DNA from: Kerstersia gyiorum
GTDB taxonomy: Bacteria; Pseudomonadota; Gammaproteobacteria; Burkholderiales; Burkholderiaceae_B
Reading direction: 5' to 3'
Assembly: GCF_004216755.1 (NCBI RefSeq)
Contig: NZ_SGWZ01000001.1
Span: 496,001 to 560,000, forward strand
Length of the DNA stretch: 64,000 nucleotides
In this document: piece after piece, positions 53,478-62,660 of the stretch
Position numbering within the stretch: position 1 is the first letter of the stretch
How the letters are laid out: every line of letters begins with the position of its first letter
Made by a program: the position numbers and the translations under genes
Notes under the pieces: model-generated
The model's input: only the letters and a program-made list of their open reading frames with translations
What the model was told of the DNA's origin: nothing
Databases searched by the model: none

Positions 53478-54136
53478 GCGAACTGATCGACTGGAAATAT
53501 GCCTGGGATATCCTGCCCGCACTGTTGCATGCGTCATTGAAGACGCTGCTGATCACGGTGCTGGGTTTTGCCATAGCCGTGGTGCTGGGGTTATTCCTGG
53601 CCGTATGGCGCCGCAGCCGGCACGCCTGGTTGTCCTGGCCTGCCACGGCGCTGATCGAATTCATACGCAGCACGCCACTGCTGATCCAGGTGTATTTTCT
53701 GTTCTATGTCGGGCCGTCGATAGGCCTGAATCTGACCGCGATGCAGATCGGCATACTCGGTATTGCCGTGTATTACGCCAGCTATACCGCCGAAGTCTAC
53801 CGGGCGGGGCTGGACGTCGTGCCGCGCGCACAATGGGAAGCCGTGCGCGCCCTGAACTTCGAGGCAGGCCGCGCCTATCGGCGCATCATCCTGCCGCAGG
53901 CGCTGAGGCCGGTCCTGCCGGCATTGGGCAACTACATGATCGCCATGCTCAAGGATACGCCGGTGCTGTCGGCGATTACCGTGGTGGAGATCATGCAGGA
54001 AGCCAAGAATCTCGGGGCCGAGCATTTCCGTTATCTGGAACCCATCACCATGGTGGGCCTGTTCTTTCTCGCGCTCAGCCTGGTGCTGGCCTACCTGGTG
54101 CGGCGCCTGGAAATTCGCATGGAGCTGCCAAGATGA
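53474..54136 (+). CDS. ehuD: Ectoine/hydroxyectoine ABC permease EhuD (220 aa)
   Basis: GTG start overlapping the ehuC stop. ALLHASLKTLLITVLGFAIA, EFIRSTPLLIQVYFLFYVGP, ASYTAEVYRAGLDVVPRAQW and QALRPVLPALGNYMIAMLKD are the amino-acid-type permease motifs. It is coupled to ehuC and ehuA by 4-nt overlaps. Confidence 0.9.
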   Translation: MSELIDWKYAWDILPALLHASLKTLLITVLGFAIAVVLGLFLAVWRRSRHAWLSWPATALIEFIRSTPLLIQVYFLFYVGPSIGLNLTAMQIGILGIAVYYASYTAEVYRAGLDVVPRAQWEAVRALNFEAGRAYRRIILPQALRPVLPALGNYMIAMLKDTPVLSAITVVEIMQEAKNLGAEHFRYLEPITMVGLFFLALSLVLAYLVRRLEIRMELPR

Positions 54137-54978
54137 ACCTGTTTCGCATGATCTCTGCCTTCGGGCCCGGCTCGCAGTCCGGCGCGCCGTCGCCTGCCCC
54201 GTCGGACTACATGGTGCGCTTCCAGAACGTGGAAAAGCGCTATGGCGATTTCAAGGTGCTCGACGGGCTCAACCTGGATGTCCGTCCCAATGAAAAAATC
54301 GCCATTATCGGCCCCAGCGGTTCGGGCAAGTCCACGCTGCTGCGCACACTCATGACGCTGGAAGACATAGACAGCGGCCTGATCGAAGTGGACGGCGAGT
54401 GGTTGACGCATATGCCCGGGCCGGACGGCACGCCTGTCCCGGCCAGCGAGCGGCACCTGCGCCAGGTGCGGGGCAAGATAGGCATGGTGTTTCAGAGCTT
54501 CAACTTGTTCCCGCACCTCACTGCCTTGCAGAATGTCGTCGAAGCGCCGGTACAGGTGCTGGGGCTGCAAGCCGCAGAAGCGCTGGAGCGGGGGCGGGCG
54601 CTGCTGGAACAGGTGGGCCTGGGCGAAAAAATGGATCACTATCCGGCCCAGTTGTCCGGCGGCCAGCAGCAGCGCGTGGCGATTGCGCGGGCGCTGGCGA
54701 TGCGGCCCAAGGTCATGCTGTTCGATGAAGTGACATCGGCGCTGGACCCTGAATTGTGCGGCGAGGTGTTGTCTGTCATCCAGCAACTGGGCGAGGAGCA
54801 TGACCTGACCATGCTCATGGTGACTCACCAGATGGGGTTTGCGCGGCAGTTCGCCGATCGCGTGTGCTTCTTCTATGCCGGGCGTATCCACGAGGAAGGC
54901 CCGCCTGAAGAAATCTTCTCCGCGCCGCGCGAGCCGCGTACCCAGGCCTTTCTGAGCGCGGTGCAGGAAGCCGCCTGA
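54133..54978 (+). CDS. ehuA: Ectoine/hydroxyectoine ABC ATPase EhuA (281 aa)
   Basis: Walker A GPSGSGKSTLLRTLMTLE, signature LSGGQQQRVAIARALAM, Walker B VMLFDEVTSALDPE. An N-terminal extension of about 25 residues precedes the ABC fold. The gene order B-C-D-A differs from the A-B-C-D order of Sinorhizobium. Confidence 0.92.
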   Translation: MNLFRMISAFGPGSQSGAPSPAPSDYMVRFQNVEKRYGDFKVLDGLNLDVRPNEKIAIIGPSGSGKSTLLRTLMTLEDIDSGLIEVDGEWLTHMPGPDGTPVPASERHLRQVRGKIGMVFQSFNLFPHLTALQNVVEAPVQVLGLQAAEALERGRALLEQVGLGEKMDHYPAQLSGGQQQRVAIARALAMRPKVMLFDEVTSALDPELCGEVLSVIQQLGEEHDLTMLMVTHQMGFARQFADRVCFFYAGRIHEEGPPEEIFSAPREPRTQAFLSAVQEAA

Positions 54979-55081
54979 TCGCGCATGCGTCCGCCAGGTT
55001 TACAATCGCGCGGTTTCCGCAGCCATGGGGGTTGCGGACAAGGCCCGGTGCCGCAGGCGGCGGGCGGCCGGGACGATCATC

Positions 55082-56374
55082 ATGGATGCAGAAGGAAAAG
55101 TGGCGCGGGTTGCCATCGTGGGAGCAGGCCCGGCGGGCCTGATGGCCGCAGAGCGGTTGTCCGCCCAGGGCGTGGCGGTGGATATCTACGAAGCCATGCC
55201 TTCTCCGGGCCGGAAATTCCTGCTGGCTGGCCGTGGCGGCCTGAATCTGACCCACACGGAGGCGCACGATGCCTTCGTGCGCCGCTATGGTGAACGTGCC
55301 GGCGAGGTCGGCGTCTGGTTGGCGGCATTTGATGCCGAGGCGGTGCGCGCCTGGGCTGCGGGTCTGGGGGTGGAAACGTTCGTGGGGTCGTCCGGCAGGG
55401 TCTTTCCGAACGGCATGAAAGCCGCTCCCTTGCTGCGCGCCTGGCTGGCGCGGCTGGCGGCCCAGGGGGCCCACTTGCATGTGCGGCACCGCTGGCAGGG
55501 CTGGTCGGAAGACGGCGCACTGCGATTTTCCACACCGGCGGGCGAATGCAAGGTCGTGGCGGATGCTGTGGTGCTGGCGCTGGGCGGCGCCAGCTGGCCC
55601 CGCATGGGGACGAATGGCAGCTGGGCGGAATGGCTGCGCGCACGCGGGGTAGCCGTGGCGCCATGGCAGGCGGCAAATGCCGGGTTTCTGCTCGACTGGA
55701 GCGAGCACTTCATTGAGCGCCATGCCGGTGAACCCCTGAAAGATATCGCCATAGCGGTGCCCGGGACGGGCGACGGTGCTGGCGACGACAGCGCTGCCCT
55801 GGCCTGGCGCCGAGGCGAATGCATGGCAACGCGCTATGGCCTGGAAGGCGGGCTGATCTATGCCTTGGGCGCGGCCTTGCGCCAGCGCCTGGCGCACGAG
55901 GAACAGCCGGCGTTCTGGCTGGATTTGCTGCCGCAACGCGATGCGGCCTGGGTGGAGGCTGAAGTCCGGCGGCCGCGCGGGGCGCGTTCCTGGTCATCGC
56001 ACTTGCAGAGCCGGCTGGGCCTCAAGGGCGTGAAGATGGCTTTGTTGCGGGAATGCCTGCCCGCAGATGTCTTCACTGACCCCCGGCGCCTGGCTGCGGC
56101 CATCAAGTGCCTGCCGGTGCGCTTGTCCGGTATGCGTCCGGTGGCCGAAGCCATCAGCAGCGCAGGGGGGGTGGAATTTTCCGAAGTCGATCGGCATGGC
56201 CAGTTGCTGCGCCTGCCGGGCGTGTTCTGCGCTGGGGAAATGCTGGATTGGGAAGCGCCTACGGGCGGCTATTTGCTGACCGCCTGCCTGGCAGGCGGCG
56301 CCGTGGTGGCCGAGGGCGTGAGCACCTGGCTGCGGGATAGGCAAGGTACGGGTACGCCGGCACCGCGCGACTGA
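55082..56374 (+). CDS. BaiN/HI0933-family FAD flavoprotein (TIGR03862 type) (430 aa)
   Basis: The FAD Rossmann motif is VAIVGAGPAGLMAAERLSAQ. GRKFLLAGRGGLNLTHTE is the family hallmark. VLALGGASWPRMGTNGSWAE and GVFCAGEMLDWEAPTGGYLL follow. The family are flavin oxidoreductases of unclear substrate. There is a 103-nt gap after ehuA on the same strand, and a functional link to ectoine is not evident. Confidence 0.88.
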   Translation: MDAEGKVARVAIVGAGPAGLMAAERLSAQGVAVDIYEAMPSPGRKFLLAGRGGLNLTHTEAHDAFVRRYGERAGEVGVWLAAFDAEAVRAWAAGLGVETFVGSSGRVFPNGMKAAPLLRAWLARLAAQGAHLHVRHRWQGWSEDGALRFSTPAGECKVVADAVVLALGGASWPRMGTNGSWAEWLRARGVAVAPWQAANAGFLLDWSEHFIERHAGEPLKDIAIAVPGTGDGAGDDSAALAWRRGECMATRYGLEGGLIYALGAALRQRLAHEEQPAFWLDLLPQRDAAWVEAEVRRPRGARSWSSHLQSRLGLKGVKMALLRECLPADVFTDPRRLAAAIKCLPVRLSGMRPVAEAISSAGGVEFSEVDRHGQLLRLPGVFCAGEMLDWEAPTGGYLLTACLAGGAVVAEGVSTWLRDRQGTGTPAPRD

Positions 56375-56381
56375 GCGAGCT

Positions 56382-57587
56382 TCAGTCGGGTTCAATCCGC
56401 TCCCGGCGGCTGGACCAGGCCAGCAGGGCGCACAAGGGTATGAACAGCAGGAAGACTGCCTGCTGCCCCAGCCACTGACCGGGAAAGCTGCCCAGCAGGC
56501 CGCCCACCAGTGCGCCGGCAGGCCCGGCCATGGCCTGGAAACCCGCAACCCGGCCCAGGCCGACACGCTGGCCCAGCAAGGCGAATTGCGTCAGTGTCTG
56601 GATTTGCAACAGCCCCAGGCCGCAGCCCAGCAGTATGCCGCCCAGCCACAAGAGCGGTACCTGGGCGGCCAGTCCCAGTACCAGCGTGCCGCCAGCCAGC
56701 AGGGCGGCGCTGAGCAGGCTGGTATCGTGCCCCAGGCGGGCCACCAGCCCGCCACCCAGGAACAGCGCCAGGATAAAGGCGACCCCCTGCACCGAGACCA
56801 GGGTAGCCGCAGTCGTTTCGCCCAGCCCCAGGTGTTGGATCGCGATGACCACGATATAGAACGCATAGTACATATGCAGCATCTGTATGAACGCCTCGCG
56901 CAAGGCCAGGCGGCGTGCTTGCGGGTGGGCGACCAGCGCACGGGTATCGAAGCGCCGGGATTGTCCTGCCGGTGGCCCCAGCGGTTGTTGCGTGAAAACC
57001 AGCGGTGCCAGTAGCGCCGTTATCAGGAACATGGCGGCAATCAGCCAGAAGCCGCCGCGAAAGCCGACGGCTTCGATGACGCTGGCGCCCAGGATGGGGC
57101 CCAGCAGGAACATTCCAGCCATATGCGTGGCCCGGTACCAGCCCGCGCGTTCCTGGCCGATGCGGCTGAGGGCGGCCATGAAAACCGTGTTCAGGGAAAC
57201 GAAGCGCGCCGGCATGATCGCGCTGATGGCGACCGTCACGATCAACAGGAACAAGGCATCGGACACCAGCGGCAGGATCACATACAGCGATCCTGCCGCC
57301 AGCGAGCCAGCGATGAACAGCCGTACGGCCCCGTAGCGTTCCACCCAGTAGCCCATGGGCAGGCTGGTGAACAGAATGCCCAGGCTCTGGCCGGCGGCGA
57401 CCAGCCCGAGCAGCCAGGGGGAGGCCTGGAGGTGCAGGGCGTAGAGCGTGGTGTTGATTTTTGCCAGGCCCACACTGATGCCCATGAACAGGGAAAGAGC
57501 GGCGAAAGAGGCCAGGAAACGGTGCCGGGCCAGAAAGGCGAAGGCGGCGCCCAGGGCAGCAGGGCGGCGGCCGGTATCTATGTGCAT
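56382..57587 (-). CDS. MFS transporter (401 aa)
   Basis: About 12 membrane helices. The loop motif between TM2 and TM3 is MGYWVERYGAVRLFIAGSLA. TM6-7 are separated by a polar loop (QQPLGPPAGQSRRFDTRALV). The substrate is unknown. It is divergent from the sulfonate-type ABC operon and could export or import a related compound. Confidence 0.85.
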   Translation of the reverse strand: MHIDTGRRPAALGAAFAFLARHRFLASFAALSLFMGISVGLAKINTTLYALHLQASPWLLGLVAAGQSLGILFTSLPMGYWVERYGAVRLFIAGSLAAGSLYVILPLVSDALFLLIVTVAISAIMPARFVSLNTVFMAALSRIGQERAGWYRATHMAGMFLLGPILGASVIEAVGFRGGFWLIAAMFLITALLAPLVFTQQPLGPPAGQSRRFDTRALVAHPQARRLALREAFIQMLHMYYAFYIVVIAIQHLGLGETTAATLVSVQGVAFILALFLGGGLVARLGHDTSLLSAALLAGGTLVLGLAAQVPLLWLGGILLGCGLGLLQIQTLTQFALLGQRVGLGRVAGFQAMAGPAGALVGGLLGSFPGQWLGQQAVFLLFIPLCALLAWSSRRERIEPD

Positions 57588-57839
57588 GTCACGCTCGGGA
57601 AAGGCGGCTGCAAGCCGGAAAGACGGAATACCGGAAATATTCCGTCTTTTAATTATCTGCCGCCTGGCGATTTTCATTGCATCTGGTTTTCTATTTGGTT
57701 ATTCGCGTTTGCTACGGTGGGATTGTTATTAATTCATGCTTGGGGAAGTAAATGAATTAATTGTATTTGACGCTGTTTGGCGGCGGCAAAGATACTGGCA
57801 AGGAGGTATCAAAACAATCAAATCTACGCGGGAATTCTC
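57588..57839. promoter_or_regulatory. Divergent MFS / sulfonate-ABC regulatory region with a palindrome
   Basis: AGACGGAATA (57621-57630) and TATTCCGTCT (57638-57647) form a perfect 10-bp inverted repeat with a 7-nt spacer. It could be an operator, or a hairpin followed by a T4 run. The sequence 57645-57775 is AT-rich and probably holds the ABC promoter. AAGGAGG at 57800-57806 has no usable start codon just after it. Confidence 0.45.
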
Positions 57840-58889
57840 ATGGTGCATTTTTGGAAATGGCCTGGCCAGGCCGCAGGAATTATTTTGTCCGCCGCCATGG
57901 CGGCAACGCCAATAGCGGCGGCAGCACAGGGGGACGGGCAGCCAGCCGCGCTGGAACAGACGGAAATCCGCTATCAGGGCTGGGCCGGACAGGTGATATG
58001 GATAGAATTGGCCGACGACCTGGGGTTCCTTGCGCCATTGCAGGCCAAATGGGTAGGCAATACGATCAGCGGGCCCCAGGACATTCAGGCGGTCGTGACG
58101 CGCGACACGGATATTGGCGGGGCATTTAATGGCGCAGTCGTCAAATTGCTGAGCAAGAAAGCACCGGTGACTGCCGTGATTGGTTATTACGGCGTCGACG
58201 ATCATACCTGGACCGGTTATTACGTAACCGATGACAGTCCGATAAAAAGCGCGCAGGATTTGATTGGCAAGAAAGTGGCGGTCAATACATTGGGCGCGCA
58301 CCACGAATTCATGGTGCGTGAATACCTGGAGCGTGCGGGTCTCAACGCCCAGGATGCCAAGCAGGTATCGCTGATCGTCACGCCGCCGGTCGCGGCCGAG
58401 CAAAGCCTGCGCAGCGCCAATGTCGACGTGGCGCAGCTGGGCGGCGTACTGCGCGATAAGGCGCTGGAGCGCGGCGGCATTCATCCGTTGTTTACCGACC
58501 AGGATCTGTTCGGCACCTTCACGGCGGGCAGCTATGTGCTGCGAGATGATTTTATTGCGAAGAACCCCAATACTACGCGCCATCTCGTGACGGCACTGGC
58601 CCGGGCGATAGAGTGGGCACGGGAGACACCGCCGGACGAGGTGCGGGCGCGCTATACGCGCATCATCAAGGAACGCCGGCGCGCGGAGAGTGCCGATGCG
58701 ATTCCCTACTGGAAGAGTACCGGCGTGGCCCAGCCGGGCGGGCTCATCACCGATGACGAATTCCAGATATGGATCAATTGGCTGGTGAAGGATGGCCTGC
58801 TGCAGCCGGGCCAGGTCCAGCCGGCCAGCCTGTATACCAACCAGTTCAATCCTTATGCCGGAGCTGCCGGCGCCGGGGCGCAGCCATGA
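57840..58889 (+). CDS. Sulfonate/taurine/nitrate-type ABC substrate-binding protein (349 aa)
   Basis: The signal peptide (WPGQAAGIILSAAMAATPIA) ends near AAAAQ. The mature protein has the SsuA/TauA/NMT1 fold: EIRYQGWAGQVIWIELADDL, SAQDLIGKKVAVNTLGAHHE, FMVREYLERAGLNAQDAKQV. The start at 57840 is preferred because it leaves a clean signal. Together with the ATPase, permease and flavin monooxygenase downstream it suggests uptake of an organosulfur compound or a similar aromatic. The stop overlaps the ATPase start. Confidence 0.85.
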   Translation: MVHFWKWPGQAAGIILSAAMAATPIAAAAQGDGQPAALEQTEIRYQGWAGQVIWIELADDLGFLAPLQAKWVGNTISGPQDIQAVVTRDTDIGGAFNGAVVKLLSKKAPVTAVIGYYGVDDHTWTGYYVTDDSPIKSAQDLIGKKVAVNTLGAHHEFMVREYLERAGLNAQDAKQVSLIVTPPVAAEQSLRSANVDVAQLGGVLRDKALERGGIHPLFTDQDLFGTFTAGSYVLRDDFIAKNPNTTRHLVTALARAIEWARETPPDEVRARYTRIIKERRRAESADAIPYWKSTGVAQPGGLITDDEFQIWINWLVKDGLLQPGQVQPASLYTNQFNPYAGAAGAGAQP

Positions 58890-59770
58890 GCGCGCAGGCG
58901 GCAGGCCAGGCGCGGCATGGGGCGGTGAAAATCCGTTTCCAGCAGGTACGCAAGGAATTCCTGGTGCGCGCCGAGAACGGCACAAGGGATCAACGGTTCG
59001 TCGCGGTCGACGGGCTGGACCTCGAGATACATGCGGGTGAATTCCTGGTGCTGGTCGGGCCCAGCGGCTGCGGCAAGTCGACGTTGCTGGACTTGCTGGC
59101 TGGCCTGTCGCTGCCCACCAGCGGTCAGGTGCTGCTCGATGGGGTGCCGATACGTGGCCCGGCGCGTGACCGTGGCGTGGTGTTCCAGCAATATGCCCTG
59201 TTCCCCTGGCGCACCGCGCTGGATAACGTGGCGTTCGGCCTGGAGGTGGCTGGCCTGAACCGGCGCCAGCGGCGCGAACAGGCACTGCACTATCTGGACC
59301 TGGTTGGGTTGGGAGCCTTTGCCAGCCGTTACCCGCACGAGTTGTCCGGCGGCATGAAGCAGCGCGTGGCGATTGCGCGCAGTCTGGCTTACGACCCCCA
59401 GGTGCTGCTGATGGATGAGCCGTTTGCGGCGCTGGATGCGCAGACGCGAGAAACGCTGCAGGAGGAGCTGGTAGACATCTGGCAGCGGACCGGCAAGACC
59501 ATCGTCTTCATCACGCACGGCATAGACGAAGCCGTGGTGCTGGGGCAGAGAGTGGCGGTCATGACATCTCGGCCAGGCCGCATCAAGCACATCGTTGATA
59601 TTCCGGATGCTTTGCGGGCCGATGTCGATGATGTGCGGTCGCTGCCATTGTTTGGTGAGCTGCGCCATGAAATCTGGACGCAGCTGCATGACGAAATCAG
59701 TACGGCGCGCCAGGCACGCCGCGAGCGTATCGCACGCCAGCCATTGATCAAGGAGCCCAGCCATGTCTGA
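58886..59770 (+). CDS. SsuB/TauB-type ABC ATPase (294 aa)
   Basis: Walker A GPSGCGKSTLLDLLAG, VVFQQYALFPWRTALDNVAF, signature LSGGMKQRVAIARSLAY, Walker B VLLMDEPFAALDAQTRETLQ and the H-loop FITHGIDEAV are typical of the nitrate/sulfonate/bicarbonate class. It overlaps its neighbours by 4 and 8 nt. Confidence 0.93.
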   Translation: MSAQAAGQARHGAVKIRFQQVRKEFLVRAENGTRDQRFVAVDGLDLEIHAGEFLVLVGPSGCGKSTLLDLLAGLSLPTSGQVLLDGVPIRGPARDRGVVFQQYALFPWRTALDNVAFGLEVAGLNRRQRREQALHYLDLVGLGAFASRYPHELSGGMKQRVAIARSLAYDPQVLLMDEPFAALDAQTRETLQEELVDIWQRTGKTIVFITHGIDEAVVLGQRVAVMTSRPGRIKHIVDIPDALRADVDDVRSLPLFGELRHEIWTQLHDEISTARQARRERIARQPLIKEPSHV

Positions 59771-60596
59771 ATCATCTTCTGCCGTCCTGCCGGCGGGCAA
59801 GCCCGTCCTGGCATGGCCTTCCTGGCCGCAACTGCAGGTACGCCTGGCCCGGCTGGCCTGGCGTTCGGCGTTGGTGTTGATCCTGATCGCCGTCTGGGAA
59901 CTGGTGCCCCGCCTGGGCTGGATAGATCGCGTCTTCCTGCCGCCACTCAGCGAGGTGCTGGAAGCGGGCTGGGTGCTGGCGCTCAATGGCCAGCTTTGGG
60001 AGCACACCAGCGTTAGCTTGCTGCGCGCAGTCGGGGGGCTTGCTATTTCCGTGGCCTATGCCGTGCCGCTGGGCCTGGCGGTCGGCTGGTACGGGCGGCT
60101 GGGGGATTTTCTCAATCCGCTGATCGAGTTGCTGCGCAACACGGCGCCGTTGGCGCTGCTGCCGGTATTCATCCTGTTGCTCGGGATTGGCGAGGTCTCC
60201 AAAGTCAGCATGGTGGTATATGCCTGCTCCTGGCCGCTGCTGCTCAATACGATCGCGGCGGTCAAGCAGGTGGATCCCTTGCTGATCAAGTCGGCACGGA
60301 CCATGGGGGCCACGCCCTGGCAATTGTTCAGCAAGGTCATCCTGCCGGCGTCGGTGCCGACGATTTTCGTCGGCATACGGTTGGCCAGCGCGTCGGCCAT
60401 GCTGGTGCTGATCGCTACTGAAATGGTGGGGGCCAAGGCCGGCTTGGGCTATCTGATCATCTATGCCCAGTACAGCTTCCTGATACCGGACATGTATTTC
60501 GGCATCATCGCCATCACGGTGATCGGTGTCGTCCTGAACTATCTGCTGCAACGCCTGGAGCAGCACTTCACGACCTGGAAAGGGCAACCGGCCTGA
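59763..60596 (+). CDS. SsuC/TauC-type ABC permease (277 aa)
   Basis: About six helices. LNPLIELLRNTAPLALLPVF, VSKVSMVVYACSWPLLLNTI and ARTMGATPWQLFSKVILPAS (EAA loop) are those of nitrate/sulfonate permeases. The long N-terminal polar part (about 25 residues) is usual. Confidence 0.93.
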   Translation: MSESSSAVLPAGKPVLAWPSWPQLQVRLARLAWRSALVLILIAVWELVPRLGWIDRVFLPPLSEVLEAGWVLALNGQLWEHTSVSLLRAVGGLAISVAYAVPLGLAVGWYGRLGDFLNPLIELLRNTAPLALLPVFILLLGIGEVSKVSMVVYACSWPLLLNTIAAVKQVDPLLIKSARTMGATPWQLFSKVILPASVPTIFVGIRLASASAMLVLIATEMVGAKAGLGYLIIYAQYSFLIPDMYFGIIAITVIGVVLNYLLQRLEQHFTTWKGQPA

Positions 60597-60621
60597 GACA
60601 CGGTCGGAAGGAGAACTGGAT

Positions 60622-61977
60622 ATGAGCAAGCAGGGACGCAGGCAATTGAAACTGGGCGCTTTCCTGATGGCACCGGGCCATCATGTGGCCGCCTGGCGCC
60701 ATCCCGGGGCGCAGGCGGATCTGGGGCGGGATTTCGCCGCGTATGCGCGTATTGCGCAAGAGGCCGAGGCGGCGCGCTTCGATGCGGTATTCCTGGCCGA
60801 TACCCTGTCTGCCGGCGATACCTCGGCCAGCGCCAGTTCGCGCACGGCGCGGGTGTCTTATTTCGAACCGTTGACGCTGCTGTCGGGCCTGGCGGCGGTG
60901 ACGCACCGGATCGGCCTGATTGCGACGGTGTCGACATCATTCAACGAGCCATTCAATGTCGCCAGGAAATTTGCCTCGCTGGACCTTATCAGCCAGGGGC
61001 GGGCAGGCTGGAATCTGGTGACGTCGAATCATCAGTCCGAGGCGGACAATTTCGGTGCCGGCCGTCACCTGCAGCATGACCTGCGCTATGAGCGCGCCGA
61101 GGAGTTTGTCGATGTCGTGCTCAAACTCTGGCAATCCTGGGCGCCGGATGCTTTCCTGTACGACAAGCCTGAGGGTCGCTACTACGACCCGGCCAAGCTG
61201 CGTGATACCCGCCACGCTGGCCGGCATTTCCAGGTGCAGGGGCCGTTGCACGTGGCGCCGTCCGCGCAGGGGCATCCGGTCATCGTGCAGGCAGGCTCGT
61301 CGGGGCCGGGGATAGAGCTGGCGGCGCGCACGGCGGAAGTCGTGTTTACGGCGCAGCGCACCCTGGAGGAAGCGCAGGCGTTCTACCGAACCTTGAAAAG
61401 CCGGGTGCAGGCCTACGGCCGCGATCCGGACGACCTGAAAATCATGCCCGGCATTTTTCCAGTCATCGGCGCCAGCCGCACTGAGGCCCAGGAGAAGTTC
61501 GAGGCCTTGCAGGCCCTGATCCATCCGGAAGTGGCGGTACACCTTTTGTCCGACATGATCGGCTTCGATCTGACGGGCTATCCGGTGGATGGGCCGTTGC
61601 CGACCCTGCCGGTTTCCAATGGCGGGCAAAGCCGCCAGCAACTGCTGCTTGCCCTGGCGCGTGATGAAAACCTGAGCATCCTGCAATTGGCGCGCAAGAT
61701 CGCCGGGGCGCGTGGCCATTGGCAACTGGTCGGTACGGCCAAGGATGTCGCGGACGAACTGGAGGCATATTTCGTGGGCGGCGGCGCGGACGGTTTCAAT
61801 ATCATGCCGCCCACTTTGCCCGGCGGCCTGACCGAGTTCATCGCCGGCGTACTGCCGGAATTGCGTCGGCGCGGCCTGTTCCGTGAAGAATATGAAGGCG
61901 ATACCCTGCGCGCCAACCTGGGCCTGCGCGTGCCGGTGGACGTGGAAGCGGGTACCCGCAGCCGGGCTGCGGCCTGA
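60622..61977 (+). CDS. FMNH2-dependent monooxygenase, NtaA/SnaA/DszA family (451 aa)
   Basis: GGAAGGAG precedes the ATG. LKLGAFLMAPGHHVAAWRHP, FVDVVLKLWQSWAPDAFLYD, ARKFASLDLISQGRAGWNLV and TSNHQSEADNFG are the landmarks of the large LLM-class group that acts on nitrilotriacetate, dibenzothiophene sulfone and similar. It needs a separate flavin reductase, which is not adjacent. As the last gene of the ABC operon it should oxidise the imported compound. Confidence 0.9.
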   Translation: MSKQGRRQLKLGAFLMAPGHHVAAWRHPGAQADLGRDFAAYARIAQEAEAARFDAVFLADTLSAGDTSASASSRTARVSYFEPLTLLSGLAAVTHRIGLIATVSTSFNEPFNVARKFASLDLISQGRAGWNLVTSNHQSEADNFGAGRHLQHDLRYERAEEFVDVVLKLWQSWAPDAFLYDKPEGRYYDPAKLRDTRHAGRHFQVQGPLHVAPSAQGHPVIVQAGSSGPGIELAARTAEVVFTAQRTLEEAQAFYRTLKSRVQAYGRDPDDLKIMPGIFPVIGASRTEAQEKFEALQALIHPEVAVHLLSDMIGFDLTGYPVDGPLPTLPVSNGGQSRQQLLLALARDENLSILQLARKIAGARGHWQLVGTAKDVADELEAYFVGGGADGFNIMPPTLPGGLTEFIAGVLPELRRRGLFREEYEGDTLRANLGLRVPVDVEAGTRSRAAA

Positions 61978-62660
61978 AGACAGCGCCCTGGCCTGGCCGC
62001 GATACCGGGCCAGGCCAGGGTGGTGCCGGGTGATCGGGGTTGTCCCGCATTGAGCCGGGCGCAGGGCGAAAATGATGGCGATCCCCTGCGGCGCTATGTA
62101 GAATACGCAGCAGGGTGTTAGCCGCATATTGCGGCGAGACAGGTTCATGCGCTGGTCGGGCCGCCGCGCGGAGCCATCGCGTCCATGACTTCCGTCTGCC
62201 CGTGCGCCCGCGAACCCTTGCGTTCGTGCTGCCTGTGCCGCCTTCGCCGCCTGCGCCATCTTCACCTCCGTCCCCCTCTTTCCTGCAAGCGTCCGGCGCA
62301 TGCCTGGCCGCGCCCCTGCGTGGCGCCGCAGGCGCTGCTGCCGTTCCGTCGTGCATGGGGCCGGCTTCCTTTTGTTCCTTCTGCTGCTTGCCTGCTTGGC
62401 CCGGCTATCCCGGCCCGGGTTGCCGTGGCGTTTCGGCGTGGCGCCGCGCCAGTCCGACCATGCGCCGAGTGCTGGCGCATGCGGCGCCTGAAGCCACCTG
62501 ATCGGGTCGCCCGATCCGGCCGCCTGATCCGGGCGGCTGATGCCGGGCTGCCGGTCGCCAGCGGCCACTGCCGCTGAACGAGACTCGAACAACAAGAGAC
62601 AAACCGCCCGATGCACGGCTCCTGGAAGGCCGTCCGGGCACAGATTACGGATATTCCCCC
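61978..62660 (+). other. 683-nt gene-poor region before the antiporter, with a hairpin-rich 3' part
   Basis: No convincing gene is seen; frames here have low-complexity, Arg/Pro/Cys-rich translations. Near the 3' end GATCGGG-TCG-CCCGATC (62500-62516) and GCCGCC-N7-GGCGGC (62519-62537) form two successive hairpins about 125 nt upstream of the antiporter ATG. This could be a structured leader of the antiporter mRNA. It is not matched to any known riboswitch from memory. Confidence 0.4.
61986..62020. terminator. 13-bp hairpin after the monooxygenase gene
   Basis: CCCTGGCCTGGCC (61986-61998) pairs perfectly with GGCCAGGCCAGGG (62008-62020). There is no clear T tract, but position and strength suggest an end-of-operon terminator or RNA-stabilising stem. 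Confidence 0.6.

Noticed and set aside
62115..62501. 128-aa plus-strand frame in the antiporter leader
   Set aside because: Translation is Pro/Ser/Cys/Arg-rich low-complexity sequence with no start signal.
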